A stretch of 64,000 nucleotides of DNA, taken from the NCBI RefSeq assembly GCF_031128465.2, contig NZ_CP155618.1, positions 1,373,501 to 1,437,500 on the forward strand, in the 5' to 3' direction. Made by a program: the position numbers and the translations under genes. The notes beneath the pieces were generated by a model. It was not told the origin of the DNA. It searched no databases and saw only the letters and a program-made list of their open reading frames with translations. This DNA is from Mariniflexile litorale (GTDB lineage Bacteria; Bacteroidota; Bacteroidia; Flavobacteriales; Flavobacteriaceae). Shown piece by piece: positions 1 to 8,267 of the stretch (the first letter of the stretch is position 1; every line of letters begins with the position of its first letter).

Positions 1-117
1 GCCTGACATAGCCGATAATACAACCACCTTTTTTTCGCCGTCGTTAATAATGCTTTTAACGTTACAGATATTTTCAATCGATCCTACCGAAGTGCCACCG
101 AATTTTAATACTTTCAT
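1..117 (-). CDS. thrA: aspartokinase N-terminus, probably bifunctional aspartokinase/homoserine dehydrogenase (partial)
   Basis: Only the first 39 codons are inside the window; the gene runs off the left edge. The translation begins MKVLKFGGTSVGS, the glycine-rich ATP/phosphate-binding start of the amino-acid kinase fold in aspartokinases, which phosphorylate aspartate to enter the Thr/Met/Lys pathway. The ATG is at 117-115 and the frame is open to base 1. In Flavobacteriaceae this exact start is more typical of the ThrA fusion than of monofunctional LysC (family knowledge), but the fusion itself cannot be seen. It is transcribed away from the ACT-domain gene at 326. Confidence 0.75.
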   Translation of the reverse strand, partial: MKVLKFGGTSVGSIENICNVKSIINDGEKKVVVLSAMSG

Positions 118-146
118 ACTTTTTATAAGCTTATCACTTTATATAG

Positions 147-164
147 TTGATTTATTTAAATCAA
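147..164. promoter_or_regulatory. palindrome in the divergent thrA/ACT-gene intergenic region
   Basis: TTGATTTA-tt-TAAATCAA is a perfect 8-bp dyad lying 30 bp upstream of the aspartokinase start codon, inside the 208-bp divergent region. Dyads of this size and place are typical operators. No regulator can be named and the A+T-rich background makes chance dyads possible. Confidence 0.3.
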
Positions 165-223
165 TTCAGACTACTAAACTATAACTCCTTATCTTAATAA
201 AGATATTTATTAAAAAATATGTT

Positions 224-231
224 TAATTTTG
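224..231 (+). promoter_or_regulatory. candidate -7 element (TAATTTTG)
   Basis: Matches the Bacteroidota TAnnTTTG consensus and lies about 95 bp upstream of the ATG at 326. No clear -33 TTG is present at the usual spacing, so this is a weak call. Confidence 0.3.
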
Positions 232-325
232 TACATATTGTTAAATAATTAACATAAAGCATTGGCTTTATTTCTGTTACCTATATAATGAAGGCTGGAT
301 TTGCTTAAGAAAGAATAAAAACCAT

Positions 326-982
326 ATGAAAACTGTATCAAACTGCGTAGAAGACATTCTAATAACCCAACCTTATTTAGAAGAAGCACTGTCTAGAAAT
401 ATAATAAATTTTAGTGCATTGGCAATTGAACTAACCGAACCCATTAGTCAAATGCTAAAAAAAGAGGTGAAACCAGGTGCTATTATGATGGCTTTAAGGC
501 GTTACAATCCGCCACCTGCTTTGTCAAACTCGGTGAAAATGAAAAAATTCATGCAGAATCTGGGTGATATCACCGTGCGTTCTAACTTAACAGATTTCAC
601 AATTAAAAATTCTGAAACTATTATTGAAAATCATGCAAAAATTTTAGTTCGTATTAATCAAGAATCAAAATTATTTTACACATTCACTAGAGGGATTCAT
701 GAAAGCAATCTCATCATATCCAGTAGTTTAAAAGAGTTTATTGAAGAAAATTTAAAAAACGAAACCTTTATCGCTACACAAGACGGCTTGTCGGCTATTA
801 GCGTAAACTTACCACAAGATAACTCAAAAATTGCTGGGTTGTACTATCAATTTTTTAAGCGTTTAGCTTGGGAAGGCATTGTGCTTTACGAAGTAATTTC
901 TACAACCAATGAGTTTACCATTCTAGTTGAAGATGAATTTGTAGATAAAGCCTTTACTGCAATAAAAAAGGTGAAAGCCTAG
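326..982 (+). CDS. ACT-domain protein related to aspartokinase regulatory regions
   Basis: The 218-residue protein has no kinase domain. The C-terminal part (about residues 153-217) reads as an ACT-type ligand-binding fold: a beta-strand (ISVNLP), a helix with RLAWEGI, a strand (YEVISTTNEFTILVE) and a closing helix. The N-terminal 60 residues are helical and contain QGA-like KPGAIMMALRRY, possibly a winged-helix or helix-turn-helix-like segment. Proteins like this are often labelled 'aspartate kinase' in Flavobacteriaceae, which appears to rest only on the ACT resemblance. The position divergent from a real aspartokinase gene suggests amino-acid-responsive control; this is inference. No signal peptide or membrane segment. 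Confidence 0.75.
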   Translation: MKTVSNCVEDILITQPYLEEALSRNIINFSALAIELTEPISQMLKKEVKPGAIMMALRRYNPPPALSNSVKMKKFMQNLGDITVRSNLTDFTIKNSETIIENHAKILVRINQESKLFYTFTRGIHESNLIISSSLKEFIEENLKNETFIATQDGLSAISVNLPQDNSKIAGLYYQFFKRLAWEGIVLYEVISTTNEFTILVEDEFVDKAFTAIKKVKA

Positions 983-1015
983 TTATCCTAATATTATTGT
1001 TTAATTTTTTTAAGT

Positions 1016-1795
1016 ATGATATTCGTATACAAAGGCATTAACATTTTTTATACTGATGAAGGCCAAGGAAATCCTGTGGTTTTACTTCACGGATTTTTAG
1101 AAAACGCAACTATGTGGAATCCATTCATTCCAGAACTAAGCAAAAACAATCGCGTTATTTGTATTGATTTATTGGGTCATGGTAAAACAGAATGCCTAGG
1201 TTATATACACACCATGGAACTTATGGCAAAAGCCGTTGAAGCAGTACTAAATCATTTAAAAATAAAATATTCTACTTTTATAGGACACTCTATGGGAGGC
1301 TATGTGGCACTCGCATTTGCAGAAAAAAATCCAGATGCCTTGAAAGGGTTGTGCTTAATGAATTCTACTGCATTACCCGATACTGAAGAAAAAAAACAAA
1401 ACAGAGACCGTGCTATTGTGGCTGTAAAACAGAATTATAAAACTTTTATTAGAATTGCTGTTAACAATTTATTCCGACCAAAAAACAGAATCGCATTTGC
1501 TGATAAAATAAAAGAGGTTGTTAATGAAGCTTTAAAAACACCTCTTCAAGGTATCATTGCAGCTTTAGAAGGTATGAAAATTAGAAAAAATCGAGTACAC
1601 ATCCTTCAATTATCTAATTTTAAAAAAATGATTATTATTAGTAAAAAAGATCCTGTATTAGATTACAACATACTCTTCAATCAAGCCATGAATAATAATG
1701 TGAATGTAGTAGAATTTCCAGACGGACACATGAGTCATATCGAAAATGAAAGTATTTTCTTGACACAAATAGTGTATTTCATCGAAAATTTATAG
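1016..1795 (+). CDS. alpha/beta hydrolase
   Basis: A 259-residue single-domain alpha/beta hydrolase of unknown substrate. The oxyanion-hole HGFLEN motif is at 25-30, the nucleophile elbow GHSMGG at 90-95 (Ser92), the likely acid Asp212 in SKKDP and the catalytic His in DGHMSH (238 or 241). A lid region lies between about 125 and 190. No signal peptide, so cytoplasmic. It follows the ACT-domain gene by 33 bp on the same strand and may be cotranscribed with it. Confidence 0.88.
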   Translation: MIFVYKGINIFYTDEGQGNPVVLLHGFLENATMWNPFIPELSKNNRVICIDLLGHGKTECLGYIHTMELMAKAVEAVLNHLKIKYSTFIGHSMGGYVALAFAEKNPDALKGLCLMNSTALPDTEEKKQNRDRAIVAVKQNYKTFIRIAVNNLFRPKNRIAFADKIKEVVNEALKTPLQGIIAALEGMKIRKNRVHILQLSNFKKMIIISKKDPVLDYNILFNQAMNNNVNVVEFPDGHMSHIENESIFLTQIVYFIENL

Positions 1796-1851
1796 CGTTT
1801 TGACGGTTTATTAATTTTTTTTTCTAAGTTTATTGCTCAAACAACCAACAC

Positions 1852-2118
1852 ATGAAAAAATCTACTAAAAAACCAACACGCATACCAAAGATGTACTGCA
1901 ATCTCTTTGGGCACGATTATCAAGTATCTAAAAAGGTCACCTACCATGTAAAAGAGTATACTTGCTCACATTGCAAAAAACAATTAACCACAAATAGCAA
2001 TGGAAAGTTAATAGAATTAACTCCAACATTTAAGGAAATTAATATCATCTTAGAACGCATTTACAACACTAGAATGGAACGTTCGAAGGATAAAAGATTC
2101 GTTTCGTCGATTTACTAA
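1852..2118 (+). CDS. small zinc-ribbon-like protein (copy 1)
   Basis: An 88-residue basic protein with a conserved MYCNLFGHDY start and a YTCSHCKKQ knuckle. The pattern Cys-x3-GHD ... CxxC could hold one metal ion through two or three Cys and a His, resembling DUF1660-type zinc-ribbon proteins seen in phages and chromosomes. The adjacent gene (2190-2438) is a clear paralogue, identical in stretches such as VTYHVKEY and KQLTTNS. The first 13 residues are a Lys/Thr-rich extension absent from copy 2. Function unknown. Confidence 0.7.
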   Translation: MKKSTKKPTRIPKMYCNLFGHDYQVSKKVTYHVKEYTCSHCKKQLTTNSNGKLIELTPTFKEINIILERIYNTRMERSKDKRFVSSIY

Positions 2119-2189
2119 CATTTTATCGATAAAATTTGTTTGCTTTTTTATAGATTAATAGTCTCTTAAGAAGCTAATTAAAATATATA

Positions 2190-2438
2190 ATGAAAAACAT
2201 CCATTGTCTGGTATTCGGACATGATTTTAAAGTAACCAGAAATGTTACTTATCATGTTAAAGAATATGCATGTAAAACGTGCAATAAACAACTTACTACG
2301 AATAGTAGTGGTAATTTAATTGAATTGACGCCTAAGTTAAAAGAAATTAACGATGTGTTAGAACGCATCCACCATAAACGTCTCTCTAAAACCAATCTTC
2401 AAAGATTTAATTGTGAATTGTTAGTTTTTAGTCATTAA
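2190..2438 (+). CDS. small zinc-ribbon-like protein (copy 2)
   Basis: An 82-residue paralogue of the preceding gene: CLVFGHDF at the start, YACKTCNKQ as the CxxC knuckle, then a shared LIELTP...KEIN...LERI helix. The copies diverge only in the last 20 residues. The stop codon overlaps the 3' end of the convergent thiL gene by 11 bp. The pair looks like a tandem duplication retained with both metal-site motifs intact, which suggests both proteins fold. Function unknown. Confidence 0.7.
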   Translation: MKNIHCLVFGHDFKVTRNVTYHVKEYACKTCNKQLTTNSSGNLIELTPKLKEINDVLERIHHKRLSKTNLQRFNCELLVFSH

Positions 2439-3468
2439 AATTTTTCCATCCTTGCGCCTTTATAGGTATTTTAGCATCGGCTCTGGTAACTAAGTGTATA
2501 CCTTCATTTGCTTCCTTCATAAAACCAATAACACTAAAATGAGGGTTTGCTTGTATTTTAGGGAAATCGACTTGAGATATGGTGAATAAAAGTTCATAAT
2601 CTTCACCACCATTTAAAGCAACGGTTGTACTATCTATGTTGAATTCTTCACATGTTGAAATAACTTGCGGGTCTAATGGAATTTTTTCTTCGTACAAATC
2701 ACACCCCAAATTACTTTGTTTGCATAAATGAATGATTTCAGAAGATAAACCATCGCTAATATCAATCATAGCTGTGGGTTTTACATCTAAATCTTTCAGC
2801 AGCTTAATAATATCTTTTCGCGCTTCTGGTTTAAGCTGGCGCTCTATAATATAGGTGTAAGGCTCAAGATCGGGTTGACTATTTGGGTTGACTTTATATA
2901 CTTCTTTTTCGCGCTCTAGTACTTGCAAGCCCATAAAAGCGCCCCCTAAATCGCCAGTAACAACTAGTAGATCTTTTGGTTGAGCTCCATTTCTATAGAC
3001 TGGATTCTCTACTTCTCCAATAGCGGTAACAGAAATTAAAAGCCCAGTAGTAGATGACGTTGTATCTCCACCAATAACATCTATATCATATGTTTTAGCA
3101 GCAGTTTCTATACCTGCATAAATATCTTCAAGGGCTTCCAAAGGAAACCTATTAGAAACCGCAATTGATACCGTAATTTGTGTGGCTTTCGCATTCATGG
3201 CATACACATCGGACAGGTTTACAACAACAGCTTTATATCCCAAATGTTTTAATGGCATATAGCTCAAATCAAAATGCACTCCTTCAACTAATAAATCGGT
3301 AGTAACAACAATTTTCTTGTTTTCAAAATTCAAAACAGCGGCATCATCACCTATTCCTTTAATGGTAGACCTGTGATTTATTTTAAAGTTTTTAGTAAGG
3401 TGGTCTATCAGACCAAATTCTCCTAAATCACTTAATGGGGTACGCTGTTGATTTTTATCTTCTATCAT
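2428..3468 (-). CDS. thiL: thiamine-monophosphate kinase
   Basis: ThiL phosphorylates thiamine monophosphate to the active cofactor thiamine pyrophosphate with ATP. The 346-residue protein has the PurM/AIR-synthase-like fold signatures: GIGDDAAVL at about 38-46 (Mg/ATP aspartates), TTDLLVEGVHFDL at 56-68, a VIGGDTT motif near the middle and NGGEDYELLFT near the C-terminus. Full family length. It stands alone and points away from the suf cluster; no thiamine riboswitch was evident in its upstream region. Confidence 0.95.
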   Translation of the reverse strand: MIEDKNQQRTPLSDLGEFGLIDHLTKNFKINHRSTIKGIGDDAAVLNFENKKIVVTTDLLVEGVHFDLSYMPLKHLGYKAVVVNLSDVYAMNAKATQITVSIAVSNRFPLEALEDIYAGIETAAKTYDIDVIGGDTTSSTTGLLISVTAIGEVENPVYRNGAQPKDLLVVTGDLGGAFMGLQVLEREKEVYKVNPNSQPDLEPYTYIIERQLKPEARKDIIKLLKDLDVKPTAMIDISDGLSSEIIHLCKQSNLGCDLYEEKIPLDPQVISTCEEFNIDSTTVALNGGEDYELLFTISQVDFPKIQANPHFSVIGFMKEANEGIHLVTRADAKIPIKAQGWKNFND

Positions 3469-3649
3469 ATTGCAAAAATAAGAACCTTATTTTTATAAAT
3501 GAATACACTTCAGATAATAAAAATTCAAATTTGTTAACTTAAAACTAAAAATATACAACAAAATTGTAATTTTTTAATCAATAAGAAAAACCTATAAAAC
3601 TATATACTAATATAATGTTAGGTTACATGGTAATCCATGACTTATATTG

Positions 3650-3657
3650 TATATTTG
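3650..3657 (+). promoter_or_regulatory. candidate suf-operon -7 element (TATATTTG)
   Basis: Exact TAnnTTTG match 74 bp upstream of the sufA-like ATG at 3732. It lies inside the apparent N-terminal extension of that reading frame, supporting the internal start. No convincing -33 TTG is seen. Confidence 0.42.
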
Positions 3658-3731
3658 TACCCTATTTAGAAATTGTCTTAATTAAATATTTATTTAAGCT
3701 AAGAGCAGATCTAAATCTAATTAAAAAAAAT

Positions 3732-4061
3732 ATGATAAAAGTTTCTGAAACAGCTAAGAAAAAAGTTATCGAACTTATGACAGAAGAGGGCTTTAACCCT
3801 ACTTCCGATTATGTACGCGTAGGTGTTAAAAGTGGCGGTTGTTCTGGGCTATCTTACGATTTAAAGTTCGATAAAGAAAATCAAGAAGATGATAAAGTAT
3901 TTGTAGATAATGATGTGAAAATTATTGTAGACAAAAAAAGCTTTTTATACTTGATAGGAACAACTTTAGAATATTCTGGAGGATTAAACGGAACTGGATT
4001 TGTGTTTAATAACCCCAATGCAAACCGCACTTGTGGTTGCGGCGAATCATTTTCGCTTTAA
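3732..4061 (+). CDS. sufA: HesB/IscA-family iron-sulfur carrier protein (SufA-like)
   Basis: A 109-residue A-type carrier that would receive Fe-S clusters from SufBCD and pass them to apoproteins. All three cluster ligands are present: Cys37 in GGCSG, Cys101 and Cys103 in the C-terminal TCGCGESF. The frame is open from 3615, but the upstream 39 codons are hydrophobic and unrelated to the family and contain a promoter-like element, so the ATG at 3732 (MIKVSETAKK) is chosen. First gene of the suf cluster; sufB starts 48 bp downstream. It could equally be named erpA or iscA by sequence. Confidence 0.93.
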   Translation: MIKVSETAKKKVIELMTEEGFNPTSDYVRVGVKSGGCSGLSYDLKFDKENQEDDKVFVDNDVKIIVDKKSFLYLIGTTLEYSGGLNGTGFVFNNPNANRTCGCGESFSL

Positions 4062-4109
4062 TCCAATTCCAACCTTCACAATCGAAGGAGTTTTCAAATA
4101 GTAAAAAAT

Positions 4110-5561
4110 ATGAGTAATAAATATACAGAGGACGATTTAAGAGAAGAGCTTAAAACCAAAGAATATGAATACGGATTTTATACTGATATAGCTTCCGACA
4201 CATTTCCTATTGGTTTAAATGAAGATATTGTTCGTGCAATCTCTCTTAGAAAAGAAGAACCAGAATGGATGACCGAATGGCGCTTAGAAGCCTTTCGTGC
4301 TTGGGAGAAAATGGTTGAACCAGAATGGGCAAATGTGCATTATGCAAAACCAGATTTCCAAGCTATTTCATACTATTCTGCACCTAACAGCAAGCCTAAA
4401 TACGATAGTTTAGACGAAGTAGACCCTGAGTTATTAGCAACATTTGCTAAACTTGGAATTTCGATAGATGAACAAAAAAAACTATCTAATGTAGCCATGG
4501 ATGTGGTGGTAGATTCGGTTTCGGTAGCGACTACATTCAAGAAAACCTTGGGTGAAAAAGGCATTATATTTTGTTCTATTTCAGAAGCGTTAAGAGAACA
4601 TCCAGACTTAGTAAAAAAATATATTGGTACGGTAGTCCCTCAAAAAGACAACTTTTATGCTGCTTTAAACTCAGCTGTTTTTAGCGATGGGAGTTTCTGT
4701 TACATTCCAAAAGGCGTTCGTTGCCCAATGGAACTTTCAACTTATTTCAGAATCAATCAAGCAGGAACGGGTCAATTTGAAAGAACATTGGTGATTGCAG
4801 ATGCAGGTAGTTATGTTTCTTATTTAGAAGGTTGTACCGCACCAAGTCGTGATGAAAATCAATTACACGCAGCTGTTGTAGAACTTATTGCTTTGGATGA
4901 TGCTGAAATAAAATATTCAACCGTACAAAACTGGTATCCAGGAAATGCTGAGGGTAAAGGTGGTGTTTTCAACTTTGTAACTAAACGTGGTTTATGCGAA
5001 AAGAACGCTAAAATATCCTGGACTCAGGTAGAAACTGGAAGTGCAGTTACTTGGAAATACCCATCATGTGTATTGAAAGGTGATAATTCGGTTGGTGAAT
5101 TTTATTCAATCGCCGTAACTAATAATTACCAACAAGCCGATACAGGTACGAAAATGGTTCATTTGGGAAAAAACACCAAGTCGACTATTATTTCTAAAGG
5201 TATTTCAGCAGGAAAATCACAAAACAGTTACCGAGGACTGGTTAAAATTAGTCCGAATGCAGACAACGCACGTAACTTTTCGCAATGTGATAGTTTACTT
5301 ATGGGCAACGAATGTGGTGCACATACCTTTCCTTACATTGAAGTGAAAAATAAATCGGCAAAAATAGAGCACGAAGCAACTACTAGTAAAATTGGTGAAG
5401 ATCAAATTTTCTATTGCAACCAACGTGGTATAGACACCGAAAAAGCGATCGCATTAATAGTAAACGGATTTAGTAAAGAAGTATTAAATAAACTTCCTAT
5501 GGAGTTTGCTGTAGAAGCTCAAAAACTATTAGAAATTAGTTTAGAAGGCTCGGTAGGATAA
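4110..5561 (+). CDS. sufB: Fe-S cluster scaffold subunit SufB
   Basis: SufB is the scaffold in the SufBC2D complex on which sulfur from SufS/SufE and iron are assembled. The 483-residue length and landmarks match the family: the N-terminal YGFYTDI region, [28 protein letters not shown] and the parallel beta-helix core, and a C-terminal block with [11 protein letters not shown] and [11 protein letters not shown] that contacts SufC. Lies between sufA and sufC in the expected order. Confidence 0.98.
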   Translation: MSNKYTEDDLREELKTKEYEYGFYTDIASDTFPIGLNEDIVRAISLRKEEPEWMTEWRLEAFRAWEKMVEPEWANVHYAKPDFQAISYYSAPNSKPKYDSLDEVDPELLATFAKLGISIDEQKKLSNVAMDVVVDSVSVATTFKKTLGEKGIIFCSISEALREHPDLVKKYIGTVVPQKDNFYAALNSAVFSDGSFCYIPKGVRCPMELSTYFRINQAGTGQFERTLVIADAGSYVSYLEGCTAPSRDENQLHAAVVELIALDDAEIKYSTVQNWYPGNAEGKGGVFNFVTKRGLCEKNAKISWTQVETGSAVTWKYPSCVLKGDNSVGEFYSIAVTNNYQQADTGTKMVHLGKNTKSTIISKGISAGKSQNSYRGLVKISPNADNARNFSQCDSLLMGNECGAHTFPYIEVKNKSAKIEHEATTSKIGEDQIFYCNQRGIDTEKAIALIVNGFSKEVLNKLPMEFAVEAQKLLEISLEGSVG

Positions 5562-5587
5562 AAATAAATATTCAAAATGAAAACTCC

Positions 5588-5618
5588 AAATTCCAACGAA
5601 TAGTATCCATTGGAATTT
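5588..5618. repeat. inverted repeat in the sufB-sufC gap
   Basis: AAATTCCAA (5588-5596) and TTGGAATTT (5610-5618) form a perfect 9-bp dyad with a 13-base loop. No U-tract follows, so it is not a classic terminator; it could be an mRNA stability hairpin or a dispersed-repeat remnant. Confidence 0.5.
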
Positions 5619-5651
5619 AGAATTTAAGTATTGCAATTTCAAATATAAATT

Positions 5652-6404
5652 ATGTTAAAAATTGAAAATTTACACGCAAGTGTTGAAGATAAAGCCATTT
5701 TAAGAGGCATAAATTTAGAAGTAAAAGCGGGAGAAGTTCATGCAATCATGGGGCCCAACGGTTCTGGAAAAAGCACATTAGCCTCTGTAATTGCAGGGAA
5801 AGAAGAGTACGAAGTAACCGAAGGAAGTATCTTTCTTAATGATGAAGATATCGACGAATTAGCTGCTGAAGAGCGTGCACATAAAGGTATCTTTTTATCT
5901 TTTCAATACCCAATTGAAATCCCAGGCGTATCGGTTACTAATTTCATGAAAACAGCTATAAATGCAAATCGTAAAGCTAAAGGCTTAGACGATATGCCTG
6001 CAAAAGATATGTTGAAATTAATACGAGAAAAATCGGAGCTATTAGAAATTGATAGAAAATTTTTATCACGTTCTTTAAACGAAGGCTTTTCGGGAGGTGA
6101 AAAAAAACGTAACGAGATTTTCCAAATGGCGATGCTAGAACCTAAATTGGCTATTCTTGATGAAACCGATTCTGGTTTAGATATCGATGCCCTTCGTATA
6201 GTTGCCAATGGTGTTAACAAACTTAAAAGTAAAGACAACGCGGTTATTGTGATTACGCATTACCAACGTTTGTTAGATTACATTGTTCCAGATTTTGTAC
6301 ATGTACTTTATAACGGCCGTATTGTAAAATCGGGCGGCAAAGAATTAGCGCACGAACTTGAAGAAAAAGGATACGACTGGATTAAAGAAGAAGTGAACGC
6401 GTAA
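5652..6404 (+). CDS. sufC: Fe-S assembly ATPase SufC
   Basis: ABC-type ATPase that dimerises on SufB and SufD and drives conformational change during cluster assembly. Of 250 residues: Walker A GPNGSGKS at 34-41, Q-loop FQYP at 84-87, SufC-specific signature FSGGEKKR at 146-153, Walker B LAILDETDSG at about 167-176 and H-loop His in VITHYQRLL near 203. No membrane partner, as expected for this soluble ABC protein. Only 3 bp separate its stop from the inverted-repeat cassette that splits it from sufD. Confidence 0.98.
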   Translation: MLKIENLHASVEDKAILRGINLEVKAGEVHAIMGPNGSGKSTLASVIAGKEEYEVTEGSIFLNDEDIDELAAEERAHKGIFLSFQYPIEIPGVSVTNFMKTAINANRKAKGLDDMPAKDMLKLIREKSELLEIDRKFLSRSLNEGFSGGEKKRNEIFQMAMLEPKLAILDETDSGLDIDALRIVANGVNKLKSKDNAVIVITHYQRLLDYIVPDFVHVLYNGRIVKSGGKELAHELEEKGYDWIKEEVNA

Positions 6405-6407
6405 TTT

Positions 6408-6439
6408 GTTTTAAGTTTGAGATTCAAAGTTTCAAGTTA
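6408..6439. repeat. left arm of 32-bp inverted repeat
   Basis: Starts 3 bp after the sufC stop codon and ends immediately before the ATG of the four-helix-bundle remnant. It pairs with 6844-6875 at 26 of 32 positions when compared by hand. Confidence 0.75.
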
Positions 6440-6830
6440 ATGGCAACTATACAACGATTTGAGGATTTAGAAAACTGGCAGGAAGCTAGAACATTATTTA
6501 ATCAAATTAAAAGATATTGCACTTGAAACAGAATTAAAGCACGATTTCAAACTCAAAGATCAAATAAAAGGTTCTTCTGGTTCTGTAATGGACAATATTG
6601 CTTAAGGTTTTGAACTTGATGGCAATTTGGAATTCAGACAATTTTTATCAATAGCAAAAGGTTCGGCAGGAGAAACAAGGTCGCAATTATATAGAGTATT
6701 TGATTCAAATTACATTTCAGAAGAAAAACTAAAAAAATTAGTAAGCGATTATGAACAATTAAGCAAGAGAATATCTGGCTTTATATCATATTTAAATAAA
6801 AGAGATTTCAAAGGAAACAAGTTTAAATAA
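6440..6830 (+). pseudogene. four-helix-bundle protein (S23 / 23S rRNA intervening-sequence family), broken
   Basis: The N-terminus starts at ATG 6440 (MATIQRFEDLENWQEAR) but shifts frame near the A-rich run around 6500, after which the family sequence continues in another frame (LETELKHDFKLKDQIKGSSG, then MDNIA). A TAA at 6603-6605 replaces the Glu expected in the conserved AEGFE motif. The remainder, from 6627 ([20 protein letters not shown]), is intact to the TAA at 6830. One frameshift plus one nonsense codon make it a pseudogene. Family members are about 120-130 residues, function unsettled, and are often found as inserts in rRNA or intergenic DNA. Confidence 0.88.
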
Positions 6831-6843
6831 AATTTTGAGTAAG

Positions 6844-6875
6844 CAACTTGAAACCTTTAACCTTAAACTTGAAAC
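6844..6875. repeat. right arm of 32-bp inverted repeat
   Basis: Reverse complement of the left arm (6408-6439) with six mismatches. It ends 10 bp before the sufD ATG, so it occupies the position where the sufD ribosome-binding region should lie. Confidence 0.75.
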
Positions 6876-6885
6876 TATTTAAAAA

Positions 6886-8199
6886 ATGGATTTAAAAGAA
6901 AAATTAATATCATCCTTTTTAGCATTCGAAGAACGTGTAGATGTAGATGCATACGTACACGACGTTAGAAATGAAGCTATCAAAATATTTGAAGAAAAAG
7001 GCTTTCCTACCAAAAAGGAAGAAGCTTGGAAATACACCTCTTTAAACAGTGTTTTAAAGGAAGATTATAGCGTATTCCCAAAAAAGGAAAATGCTATAGA
7101 ATATAACGATGTAAAAAAATATTTCATTCACGATATAGACACCTTTAATGTGGTATTTATAGATGGGAAATATTCATCGCATTTATCGCAAACCACACAC
7201 GACGGTTTAGATGTTTGTTTAATGTCTTCGGCATTAACAAAACCTAAATACCGTTTAATCATTGAAAACTATTTTAACAAAGCAGCTACAAAAGATAGTT
7301 TACCATCGTTAAATACAGCATTTTCATGTGAGGGGGCCTACATTCACATTCCAAAGAATAAAATGGTTCAGAAGCCTATTCAAATCATTTATTTTTCAAC
7401 AGGAAATGAATCGGCCACCATGTTACAACCACGAAATTTAATTGTAGCGGATGAGAATTCACATGTACAAATTATAGAACGTCATCAAAGCCTAACCAAT
7501 AATCCTGTTTTAACCAACAGTGTGACCGAAATTTTCGCAAACAAACGCTCTATTGTCGATTACTATAAAATTCAAAACGACAACCAAAACGCGACGCTAA
7601 TAGACAATACGTTTATAAAACAAAAGCAAGAAAGTATCGCATCCGTGCATACATTTGCTTTTGGCGGTAAATTAGTTCGTAATAATTTGAATTTCTATCA
7701 AATGGGCGAACACATTGAATCTATTTTAAAAGGTGTTACCATTATTGGCGATAAACAACATGTAGATCACAATACGCTCGTACACCATATAGAACCTAAC
7801 TGTGAAAGTCATCAAGATTATAAAGGAATTTTTGGCGAGAACTCTACAGGTGTTTTTAACGGTAAAATTATTGTTGAAAAATTAGCTCAAAAAACCAATG
7901 CTTTTCAAGCCAATAATAACATTTTAATAAGTGATAAGGCAACCATAAACACCAAACCGCAATTAGAAATTTTTGCTGATGATGTAAAATGTTCTCACGG
8001 CTGTACCATTGGGCAATTAGACGAAAGTGCCATGTTTTACATGCGTTCTCGTGGTATCCCCGAAAAAGAAGCCAAAGCACTTTTAATGTATGCCTTTAGT
8101 AATAACGTATTAAGTTCGGTTAAAATTCCAGAAATTAAACAGCGTATTACTAAGATTATTGCTAATAAATTAGGTGTTAAAATTGGGTTTGATTTATAG
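6886..8199 (+). CDS. sufD: Fe-S cluster assembly protein SufD
   Basis: Partner of SufB in the SufBC2D complex, needed for iron acquisition. The 437-residue protein shows family landmarks: KKEEAWKYTSL in the N-terminal domain, AYIHIPKNK..QKPIQI opening the beta-helix, and the C-terminal CSHGCTIGQLDE...FYMRSRGIPEKEAKALLMYAF block that binds SufC. Start ATG at 6886 gives MDLKEKLISSF, which fits. Expression from the suf promoter has to pass through the inserted cassette upstream. Confidence 0.97.
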   Translation: MDLKEKLISSFLAFEERVDVDAYVHDVRNEAIKIFEEKGFPTKKEEAWKYTSLNSVLKEDYSVFPKKENAIEYNDVKKYFIHDIDTFNVVFIDGKYSSHLSQTTHDGLDVCLMSSALTKPKYRLIIENYFNKAATKDSLPSLNTAFSCEGAYIHIPKNKMVQKPIQIIYFSTGNESATMLQPRNLIVADENSHVQIIERHQSLTNNPVLTNSVTEIFANKRSIVDYYKIQNDNQNATLIDNTFIKQKQESIASVHTFAFGGKLVRNNLNFYQMGEHIESILKGVTIIGDKQHVDHNTLVHHIEPNCESHQDYKGIFGENSTGVFNGKIIVEKLAQKTNAFQANNNILISDKATINTKPQLEIFADDVKCSHGCTIGQLDESAMFYMRSRGIPEKEAKALLMYAFSNNVLSSVKIPEIKQRITKIIANKLGVKIGFDL

Positions 8200-8210
8200 T
8201 ATATTTTGTC

Positions 8211-8230
8211 ATTCCCTCGAAGAAGGGAAT
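8211..8230. repeat. short hairpin after sufD
   Basis: ATTCCCT and AGGGAAT form a perfect 7-bp stem with loop CGAAGA, 11 bp after the sufD stop. No U-tract, so at most an RNA-processing hairpin. Confidence 0.4.
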
Positions 8231-8267
8231 TTCATGATATAATTAATTATATTAATTTGAAGCTATT

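Larger units (their letters stand above)
6408..6875. mobile_element. inverted-repeat-bounded cassette with a four-helix-bundle gene
   Basis: A 468-bp unit exactly fills the sufC-sufD gap. Both ends are 32-bp imperfect inverted repeats (6408-6439 and 6844-6875; 26 of 32 positions pair), enclosing one decayed S23-type gene. Each arm itself carries two copies of a GTTTCAAGTT-like decamer. No transposase and no obvious target duplication are visible, so mobility would have to be supplied in trans. The mobile interpretation is inferred from the architecture. Confidence 0.5.

Noticed and set aside
1852-2438. Prophage remnant suggested by the DUF1660-like pair
   Set aside because: No integrase, attachment site or other phage-like gene nearby; neighbours are housekeeping genes.
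3615-3731. N-terminal extension of the sufA-like frame
   Set aside because: The 39 codons are hydrophobic, unlike any A-type carrier, and contain an exact -7 promoter element; the ATG at 3732 gives the standard protein.
3469-3731. Thiamine riboswitch upstream of thiL
   Set aside because: No TPP-aptamer-like conserved segments were seen on the minus strand; the region is plain A+T-rich DNA.
5903-6238. Minus-strand open frame of 111 codons inside sufC
   Set aside because: Antisense shadow of an ABC ATPase; no start context or homology.
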